Assembly (NCBI RefSeq): GCF_030547245.1
Contig: NZ_JAUOQT010000012.1
Coordinates: 1 to 39,130, forward strand
Length of the DNA stretch: 39,130 bases
Reading direction: 5' to 3'
DNA from: Oceanihabitans sp. 2_MG-2023
GTDB lineage: Bacteria; Bacteroidota; Bacteroidia; Flavobacteriales; Flavobacteriaceae
Each line of letters begins with the position of its first letter. The stretch's first letter is position 1. The translations under genes and the position numbers were made by a program. The notes beneath the pieces are model-generated. The model was given only the letters and a program-made list of their open reading frames with translations, searched no databases and had not been told where the DNA came from. This document shows, piece after piece, positions 8,853 to 14,613 of this stretch.

Positions 8853-8860
8853 TCTTTGCA
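8853..8860 (+). promoter_or_regulatory. Candidate -7 box of map
   Basis: TATCTTTGCA is a typical flavobacterial -7 element, 17 bp before the map start. It implies a leader of only about ten bases. Confidence 0.65.
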
Positions 8861-8877
8861 CCATATTTTTATATCCT

Positions 8878-9696
8878 ATGATTATTGTAAAAACAAGAGA
8901 AGAAATAGAATTAATGCGTGAAGCAGCCTTAGTAGTATCTAAAACTTTAGGTGAAATTGCAAAAGCTGTAAAACCAGGAGTTACTACATTAGAGTTAGAT
9001 AAACTTGCTGAAACCTGTATTAGAGACCAAGGTGCTATACCTGGTTTTTTAGGTTTGTACGACTTCCCGAATACGCTTTGTATGAGCCCAAATTCGCAAG
9101 TGGTACATGGTATTCCTAACACTACTCCTTTAGTTGAAGGCGACATTATATCTATTGATTGTGGCGCTATTAAAGAAGGTTTTTATGGTGATCATGCGTA
9201 CACTTTTGCTGTTGGTGAAATTGCTCCGGAAACCGAAAAACTCCTTCAAGTTACAAAAGAATCGCTTTATGTTGGAATAAAGGAACTTAAAGTTGGTAAC
9301 CGTGTTGGAGATGTGGGATATGCCATTCAAAAATATTGTGAAGATCATGGATACGGAGTTGTTAGAGAATTGGTTGGACATGGCTTAGGAACAAAAATGC
9401 ACGAAGACCCAGAAATGCCAAACTATGGAAAACGTGGTCGTGGTAAAAAGTTTATTGAAGGTATGGTTGTAGCTATTGAGCCAATGATTAACCTTGGTAC
9501 AAAAAGCATAAAACAACATAGAGACGGCTGGACAATCACTACATTAGATAATAAGCCATCTGCTCATTTTGAACATGATGTTGCGATTGTAGATGGGAAA
9601 CCAGAACTACTTTCTACATTTGCTTATATTTATGAAGCTTTAGGAATTAAGAGTAATGAGGAAGATGCCTTTAGACAAAAAGCTTTAGTTTTATAA
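8878..9696 (+). CDS. map: Type I methionine aminopeptidase
   Basis: A 272-residue cytoplasmic enzyme that removes the initiator methionine from nascent proteins. The five metal ligands are present: Asp94 (SIDCGA), Asp105 (GDHAYTF), His168 (LVGHGLG), Glu201 (AIEPMIN) and Glu232 (HFEHDVA), plus the substrate-side His77 in VVHGIPN. The length is that of a type I enzyme, with a short C-terminal extension (LSTFAYIYEALGI) common in Bacteroidota. The gene is normally essential. The methyltransferase gene downstream is now separated from it by a 300-bp inserted remnant. Confidence 0.97.
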   Translation: MIIVKTREEIELMREAALVVSKTLGEIAKAVKPGVTTLELDKLAETCIRDQGAIPGFLGLYDFPNTLCMSPNSQVVHGIPNTTPLVEGDIISIDCGAIKEGFYGDHAYTFAVGEIAPETEKLLQVTKESLYVGIKELKVGNRVGDVGYAIQKYCEDHGYGVVRELVGHGLGTKMHEDPEMPNYGKRGRGKKFIEGMVVAIEPMINLGTKSIKQHRDGWTITTLDNKPSAHFEHDVAIVDGKPELLSTFAYIYEALGIKSNEEDAFRQKALVL

Positions 9697-9698
9697 TA

Positions 9699-9711
9699 TT
9701 TGACACGAGTT
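9699..9711 (+). repeat. Left 13-bp inverted repeat flanking the GxxExxY remnant
   Basis: TTTGACACGAGTT is the exact reverse complement of bases 10001-10013. The two copies enclose the decayed gene and begin just after the map stop codon. Confidence 0.85.
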
Positions 9712-9744
9712 ATCAGTAATTTAATCACTGTTATTTATAAAAAA

Positions 9745-9980
9745 GATGATTTAGTGATTGAATTAATGGATAATAATTATAAAATCGTTTATAAAGGAAA
9801 TTTATGAACATATAAATACAAAGCTGATTTATTATTTTAGATAAAATAAAAGCAATTGATTGTTTAGTCTCTACATATATAAAACAAACGCTAAACTATT
9901 TAGCTGTTTCAAAATTAAAATTAGGCTTACTAATTAATTTTGAAGAAGATAGTTTAAAATATAAAAGGATTGTACTTTAG
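9745..9980 (+). pseudogene. Decayed GxxExxY protein gene (PDDEXK_3-like)
   Basis: Three consecutive frames must be joined to follow the family. Frame one (9745-9807) gives VIELMDNNYKIVYKGNL then TGA. A second frame (9817-9840) gives YKADLLF then TAG. A third (9849-9980) gives KAIDCLVSTYIKQTLNYLAV followed by SKLKLGLLINFEEDSLKYKR and IVL, then TAG. The last piece matches the C-terminus usual for GxxExxY proteins (IKAI, then LNYL, then KLGLLINF, then IKR-V). The N-terminus with the GxxExxY motif is missing. The gene is therefore truncated and frameshifted in at least two places. The family is frequent and apparently mobile in Bacteroidota, and its function is unsettled. The remainder of 9697-10005 holds only the flanking repeats. 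Confidence 0.75.
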
Positions 9981-10000
9981 CCGTCCGTGAAAATTCGTAA

Positions 10001-10013
10001 AACTCGTGTCAAA
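10001..10013 (-). repeat. Right 13-bp inverted repeat, overlapping a start codon
   Basis: AACTCGTGTCAAA is the perfect reverse complement of 9699-9711. The GTG start codon of the methyltransferase (10006-10008) is inside it, so this repeat end now supplies the initiation region of a functional gene. Confidence 0.85.
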
Positions 10014-10776
10014 ACAACTCTTCAAAACAATTCTTAATATTTTCCCTAGACCTATATTAATTAGGTTTAGTTACATTGCACGACCAATTTTAGCATTTTT
10101 TTTAAAAGGAAGTACTTATACAGACCCAATTGATGGTAAAAGTTTTAAAAATTTTTTGTCGTATGGTTATGAAATACAACGCGAGAATGTACTATCGCCT
10201 TCTACATTAAGCTTAGAACGCCATAGATTATTATGGTTATATTTAAAAAAGGAAACCGATTTCTTTACTGCAAAAAAAAGTGTACTTCACTTTGCACCAG
10301 AACAATGTTTTTTAAACCGTTTTAGAAAACTAAACAATCTAGACTATACCACTACAGATTTACTTTCTCCTATTGCAGATGTAAAAGCAGATATTTGCAA
10401 CCTTCCGTTTAAAGATAATAGTTACGACGTTATTTTATGTAATCATGTTTTAGAACATATTCCGGATGACACTAAAGCGATGCAAGAATTATATCGTGTA
10501 CTAAAACCAGGAGGTTATGGTATTTTTCAAATTCCGCAAGACGACATATATAGAAAAAAGACTTTTGAAGATAATTCTATTACAGATAAGAAAGAGCGCG
10601 CAAAAATCTTCGGACAATATGATCATGTTCGTGTTTATGGTCGTGATTATTTTGATAAACTTAGAAGTATTGGATTTAAAGTAGAAGAAATGGATTACAC
10701 AGCAAATCTTTCCGAAGAAGATATAAAAAAATACTGTCTAGCCAAAGGCGAAATTATTCCTGTAGTTTATAAATAA
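10006..10776 (+). CDS. Class I SAM-dependent methyltransferase
   Basis: A 256-residue protein starting at GTG. The N-terminal QLFKTILNIFPRPILIRFSY looks like a complete family start, so the gene does not seem truncated. The Rossmann core runs from VLHFAPEQCFLNRFR (motif I region), through the acidic strand TTTDLLSPIADVKADICNLP, to DVILCNHVLEHIPDDTKAMQ and LYRVLKPGGYGIFQIP, as in Methyltransf_11 enzymes. The target is unknown. Unusually, motif I has Phe-Ala-Pro-Glu instead of a Gly-rich E/DxGxGxG loop. It is 9 bp upstream of a DUF423 gene, so the two probably form an operon that may once have continued from map. Confidence 0.85.
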   Translation: MSKQLFKTILNIFPRPILIRFSYIARPILAFFLKGSTYTDPIDGKSFKNFLSYGYEIQRENVLSPSTLSLERHRLLWLYLKKETDFFTAKKSVLHFAPEQCFLNRFRKLNNLDYTTTDLLSPIADVKADICNLPFKDNSYDVILCNHVLEHIPDDTKAMQELYRVLKPGGYGIFQIPQDDIYRKKTFEDNSITDKKERAKIFGQYDHVRVYGRDYFDKLRSIGFKVEEMDYTANLSEEDIKKYCLAKGEIIPVVYK

Positions 10777-10785
10777 AAACATATT

Positions 10786-11157
10786 ATGACACAACAAATC
10801 ATTATTGCTACAGCCGCCACTTTTGGAATGTTATCTGTTATTTTTGGTGCCTTTGGAGCACATGCTTTAAAAAAAAATCTATCCGAAGATCAGCTTCACA
10901 GCTTTGAAGTTGGTGTAAAATACCAAATGTATCACGCCATTGTTTTATTAGTTTTAGGACTAAACCCTGGCTTTATAACCACCGCAATTTACTGGTGTTT
11001 TACTATAGGGATTATACTATTCTCTTTTAGTATTTACGGATTGGTTTTATCGGATGCTAAAGGAAAAAAACTTCGTTTTTTAGGACCAATTACTCCAATA
11101 GGTGGTTTACTTTTAGTTACTGGTTGGTTGTTAATATTATCTACTGCTTTACAATAG
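10786..11157 (+). CDS. DUF423 small integral membrane protein
   Basis: A 123-residue protein with four probable membrane helices. The N-terminal signature GMLSVIFGAFGAHALKKNL, followed by FEVGVKYQMYHAIVLL, identifies the DUF423 (YgdD) family. No biochemical role is established for the family. It lies directly after the methyltransferase and converges on a T9SS gene 17 bp away. Confidence 0.88.
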   Translation: MTQQIIIATAATFGMLSVIFGAFGAHALKKNLSEDQLHSFEVGVKYQMYHAIVLLVLGLNPGFITTAIYWCFTIGIILFSFSIYGLVLSDAKGKKLRFLGPITPIGGLLLVTGWLLILSTALQ

Positions 11158-11174
11158 CTATTTTTTCTGAAACA

Positions 11175-12704
11175 TTATTGTTTCACTATTTTATAGGTAA
11201 ACTCTCTTTGGTTACTAATTACTTTCACTAAATACATACCCGTTTTTAAATTGGAAACATTTAATGTTTTCACATTAGTTTCTAATACATTTTGACCTAA
11301 AAGATTAAATATTTGAATAGTATCTATTGTTAAATTCGATGTTATTTGCAATTCATTTTGAACCGGATTAGGATAGATATGTATAGTGCTATTTTCATAA
11401 TCTGGTGTAGACAAGCTCCCATCCTGCAACAAAATATCGAACCAACCAGAAGTTCTTCCAATCGCATTATCACTCCAAACTTGCACTAAATAACTGGTAT
11501 TAGAAACAACAGGTATATCTTCTAAAATGGCACTTCCGCATCCTCCAGCAACAGGATTTGTTTCTTCACCAAAACAATAGCCGTTTTCCCAAATTTGCAT
11601 ATTAAATCCTGCCTGTGTTATAAGGTCAATTGTTGTACTATCTCCCGTATAAAAAGCAAACCAAACATCTTGTCTATTTGCTACATCATTACAAGTAGGA
11701 GTTTGAAATGAAGTTGTTGCAAATTCATTATTAGCAATTAAAGTCTCTCCTAAATTTATATGATATGAAGAAGAATAATAAGCTTCTGAGCAGTTATCGT
11801 TAGAGGCTAATTCACAGCCATATTCAACCTCAAAATTTGTATTGCAACCAGGTGCATTATTTTCAAAAGTACCAGGAAACCACGAACTCTCTTCTACGCC
11901 AACCAAATAAAGATACGAACAAACCCAATTGGCATTACAAAAAGACAAACTAGAATTATTTCTAATAATTACTTCAGGCCAATTACCTATGATATTATTA
12001 GAACCAATATTAATATCTTCTAAAACCGCATTATTTTCAATGATGATACTATGTTCACTTCCTAAATATAATAAACCATTAAAACTCTCTAGAGCGTCAT
12101 TATTAGAAATATGCACAAACTCCGATCCATAGATCTCATTTAAACCAGTAAAATCAATGAGGTTATCGTTATCTGAAATTACTGTAAATTCTCCTGCTCC
12201 ATAATTTTCTAAACCAACTAAATTCGTTAATGCATCGTTATTTATGATATAGAAAGAAGCTAAAGTGTTAAAAGTATTTGGAACTCCTGCAACACTTGTT
12301 AGCATAGGATTATTACTAATACTAAATGCACTTTCGAAACCTGATTGGTTCACCAAATTTTCTAATCCAGTTATTGCAACTAATGAAGGATTATTACTTA
12401 CTCCAAACCCATTCCCTGTACCTTCCACATAAGATAAAACCAAGTTTGAGTTTAGTCCATCTGTATTTTGTAGAACTGCATTATTAGAAATGGACAAACT
12501 GGTACATGCCGTAATTTGTGCTAATCCGCTTAAATCTGTAATATCATCTCCCGATATAATTAAGGCAACATCAAGCATGGTACAATTTGGATAATCCATT
12601 GCAAATGCATCTATTTCTGCTTGCGAGTGGAAGGCTCCATCTGGTGGACATTGACTAAACACGAAATAAGGGAACACAAACAGAAAGAGTAGTAATTGCT
12701 TCAT
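11175..12704 (-). CDS. T9SS type A secreted protein with L-domain-like leucine-rich region
   Basis: A 509-residue protein with signal peptide (MKQLLLFLFVFPYFVFSQ). Residues about 35-285 contain irregular leucine/asparagine repeats of receptor L-domain type (ITDLSGLAQITACTSLSISN, ENLVNQSGFESAFSISNNPM). Next is a roughly 130-residue beta-sandwich-like region with Cys pairs (NDNCSEAYY to SGWFDILLQD), a type common in front of sorting tags. The last 70 residues are a Por_secre_tail T9SS type A signal: IYPNPVQNELQIT, IFNLLGQNVLE and LKTGMYLVKV, ending KIVKQ. It is likely a surface or secreted binding protein. The ligand is unknown. It is not close enough in sequence to the IPDANFK proteins downstream to call it a paralogue of them. 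Confidence 0.88.
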   Translation of the reverse strand: MKQLLLFLFVFPYFVFSQCPPDGAFHSQAEIDAFAMDYPNCTMLDVALIISGDDITDLSGLAQITACTSLSISNNAVLQNTDGLNSNLVLSYVEGTGNGFGVSNNPSLVAITGLENLVNQSGFESAFSISNNPMLTSVAGVPNTFNTLASFYIINNDALTNLVGLENYGAGEFTVISDNDNLIDFTGLNEIYGSEFVHISNNDALESFNGLLYLGSEHSIIIENNAVLEDINIGSNNIIGNWPEVIIRNNSSLSFCNANWVCSYLYLVGVEESSWFPGTFENNAPGCNTNFEVEYGCELASNDNCSEAYYSSSYHINLGETLIANNEFATTSFQTPTCNDVANRQDVWFAFYTGDSTTIDLITQAGFNMQIWENGYCFGEETNPVAGGCGSAILEDIPVVSNTSYLVQVWSDNAIGRTSGWFDILLQDGSLSTPDYENSTIHIYPNPVQNELQITSNLTIDTIQIFNLLGQNVLETNVKTLNVSNLKTGMYLVKVISNQREFTYKIVKQ

Positions 12705-12754
12705 TTTAAGATATTTAATTTAAATATAATAAAATTATTGCAAGAGGTTATAAT

Positions 12755-12762
12755 CAAAATTA
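12755..12762 (-). promoter_or_regulatory. Candidate -7 box of the L-domain T9SS gene
   Basis: TAATTTTG on the minus strand matches TAnnTTTG, about 50 bp upstream of the start codon. The 33-bp element found upstream of other secreted-protein genes is absent here. Confidence 0.4.
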
Positions 12763-12823
12763 TAAAATTTAACATAGTAATCACATGCAAAGTAATACTA
12801 AGAATAATTCTAATGTATTTTGC

Positions 12824-12910
12824 TTAAAATAGTTGTCTAATAGCCATTCCTAAAACAACATAAAGCAATAAAATAAATAATTCCAGTTTATATTGTTTTA
12901 AATGTTTCAT
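12824..12910 (-). CDS. Possible 28-residue membrane peptide
   Basis: In an otherwise empty 317-bp gap (12705-13021), an ATG-started frame encodes a peptide with a basic N-terminus (MKHLKQYKLE), one hydrophobic helix (LFILLLYVVLGMAI) and the end RQLF. This is the layout of a single-pass small membrane protein. A 13-bp palindrome (CTAAATAATTTAG, 12937-12949) lies about 27 bp upstream of its start. No other coding signal was seen in the gap. It may be chance, because short frames are common in AT-rich DNA. Confidence 0.35.
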   Translation of the reverse strand: MKHLKQYKLELFILLLYVVLGMAIRQLF

Positions 12911-13021
12911 AATTAGTTTAACAGAAAAAAGCTGAACTAAATAATTTAGCCCAACTTTAATCACGATTAATAGCATCTTTTAATCTTTATTACTTTGCTG
13001 CGTTTCAACAAAGACTTTTAC

Positions 13022-13339
13022 TTAATCCATAACGTCTGAAAGTTTAATTGTCTTTCCGCAATGTTTAGATTCTATTTTAAAAATAACATCTCCTTTTTTT
13101 CCTTTGTTAGCCCAACGTACTTCTTTACCAGTATTACAAGAGATGCTTGTTTTGGATCCTTTGTTTAAAGAAACAAAACCTGTTCCTGTATAAATACTCA
13201 CTTTTTCTTTAGTATCATTTACTAATGAGAAACTACTTGCGATTGAGACTTCTATATTTTGAGATGCATTTATAGTTTGTTTTTCTTCTGAAAAAGAAAA
13301 TAATACGAATGTAGTTAATGCGATAATTATTGTTTTCAT
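13022..13339 (-). CDS. Small exported protein with a two-cysteine C-terminal domain
   Basis: The frame is open upstream to 13387, but the ATG at 13339 gives a proper signal peptide (MKTIIIALTTFVLFSFSEEK), so a 105-residue product is chosen. The mature part (VNDTKEKVSIYTGTGFVSL to the C-terminus) contains Cys68 and Cys94. It aligns with the last 65 residues of the next gene upstream (13493-14494), which has the same 26-residue Cys spacing and the same N-x-(T/K)-IY-G-S-C pattern. The family is not recognised. Its promoter (13366-13431) carries the same 33-bp element as two T9SS genes and the LytTR operon, so it is likely co-regulated with them. Confidence 0.75.
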   Translation of the reverse strand: MKTIIIALTTFVLFSFSEEKQTINASQNIEVSIASSFSLVNDTKEKVSIYTGTGFVSLNKGSKTSISCNTGKEVRWANKGKKGDVIFKIESKHCGKTIKLSDVMD

Positions 13340-13365
13340 GTTGATTTGTTTTAAAATTACTTCTG

Positions 13366-13431
13366 CAAATATGTTACTAAAAACCATTTATGAATGTTTC
13401 TAATTTCTGAAACCTAGTTTTTAACTTCTAA
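13366..13431 (-). promoter_or_regulatory. LytTR-like promoter element plus -7 box, small exported protein gene
   Basis: Minus strand: the element TTAGAAGTTAAAA, a 6-bp spacer, then TTTCAGAAATTAGA occupies 13399-13431. Exactly 25 bp separate it from the octamer CATATTTG at 13366-13373, 26 bp upstream of the start. Half-sites AGAAGTTAAA and AGAAATTAGA are 21 bp apart. The same layout occurs at 20882-20947, 23607-23672 and, more weakly, 29564-29629. Confidence 0.7.
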
Positions 13432-13492
13432 ATCAGAAAAAAACTACAAATTATTTCTTGATAAAATATTCTGTTTTTAAATGTTATTGTTT

Positions 13493-14494
13493 TTAACGCA
13501 CTGAAACACTGCTACCACAGTTAGCATTTGCACTATAAAAAGCAGTACCTGTACCACCAGAATTAGAATCAAATTTATACGTGTAATTTGAATTACATGT
13601 CACTTTTGTACTACTATTTGCATTTATGCGTGTTCCATTTCTTGATCCATTTTGGTATATATAAATGTCCCTTCCTGTCTTATTATTAATGGTTATTAAA
13701 TTTCTAGCATTGTTATTATCCATTTGCTCCATACGTGCTTGGTGGGTTTTTAACTTAGCATACTCTGGTGTTGCTTTAATAGAATCGTTATATCTTTTTA
13801 TTTCTTCGTCACCTGCTTCTCTAGCACGTCTAATTTTTGCTATTTCCATTTTATCTTTTGTAGTTAATGGATTAGCTTGCTTTGCTTTCATAGCTGTTAC
13901 ATAATCATTAAACACCTTCTCTATGTTTACCCTTTTTATATACTTAAAAGTTGGTGATTGACCTACTCCTTCTACTTTTGCTTTCATTCTTGCCATAAAC
14001 CCTCCTTTTTTCTTTTTACCAGCACCTTCTTTTGTTACTGTTTCTCCTCGTTCTTTAACCAGAACATAAAATGCTTTTACATTTGCTAGTTTTGGCACAT
14101 CACTATCTGAAGTATTACTAACTACAAATAATATATCATCTGTCATCATATAAGCATCCTTTGTATACTTATGTTTTATATATAATACATTTGGATAACT
14201 ATCTACTCTAACATAATTACTTAACTCTGTTTGGCTAAAACCACTAACTCCTTTATCTACCGGTGTTGCGACAAAACCTACAGGCTGTCCTGTAACTAGC
14301 CTTGTAACTTTTAAGCTAATTGCTGGTTTACCTCTTGTAAAGTTATAAGTACCATCACCATTGGCTGATTGATCTGCAAAACCTTCGTAAATTGCAGATT
14401 CTCCATTGGCTTCCATGGCTTCATAAAAGTTTTTTTGCGCTTTTGTTATGGTTGCAACTAGAAGTAATACAACCGAAAATATTATTTTTTTCAT
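13493..14494 (-). CDS. Exported protein of unknown function with two-cysteine C-terminal domain
   Basis: A 333-residue protein with signal peptide (MKKIIFSVVLLLVATITKAQ). Residues 21-150 look beta-rich (FYEAMEANGESAIYEGFADQ, PKLANVKAFYVLVKERG). A Lys/Gly-rich linker (KKKKGGFMARMKAKVEG) follows. Residues 185-262 are strongly charged and probably helical. The last 65 residues form a small domain with Cys300 and Cys326, which resembles the neighbouring 105-residue protein. No T9SS sorting domain is present, so it is presumably periplasmic. The function is unknown. No copy of the shared 33-bp promoter element was found upstream. Confidence 0.75.
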   Translation of the reverse strand: MKKIIFSVVLLLVATITKAQKNFYEAMEANGESAIYEGFADQSANGDGTYNFTRGKPAISLKVTRLVTGQPVGFVATPVDKGVSGFSQTELSNYVRVDSYPNVLYIKHKYTKDAYMMTDDILFVVSNTSDSDVPKLANVKAFYVLVKERGETVTKEGAGKKKKGGFMARMKAKVEGVGQSPTFKYIKRVNIEKVFNDYVTAMKAKQANPLTTKDKMEIAKIRRAREAGDEEIKRYNDSIKATPEYAKLKTHQARMEQMDNNNARNLITINNKTGRDIYIYQNGSRNGTRINANSSTKVTCNSNYTYKFDSNSGGTGTAFYSANANCGSSVSVR

Positions 14495-14559
14495 TTTAAA
14501 TGATTTTTAGTGATTAAATAAGTGTGTGTAATTTTTGATAAAAAGCTTTAATGTTTTTT

Positions 14560-14590
14560 AAACCCCGCAAGCAAAACACTTACGAGATTT
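14560..14590 (-). terminator. Hairpin after the four-module LRR gene
   Basis: On the minus strand AAATCTCGTAAG pairs with CTTGCGGGGTTT over 12 positions, with three G-U pairs. It lies about 24 bp after the stop. The U tail is short. The left arm is identical to arms of the hairpins at 19997 and 20953. Confidence 0.6.
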
Positions 14591-14613
14591 TGAAAAAAAC
14601 AAACTACTATCTA

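Noticed and set aside
13340-13387. Upstream start for the 105-residue exported protein
   Set aside because: It would put 16 residues ahead of the signal peptide and overlap the predicted -7 box at 13366-13373.
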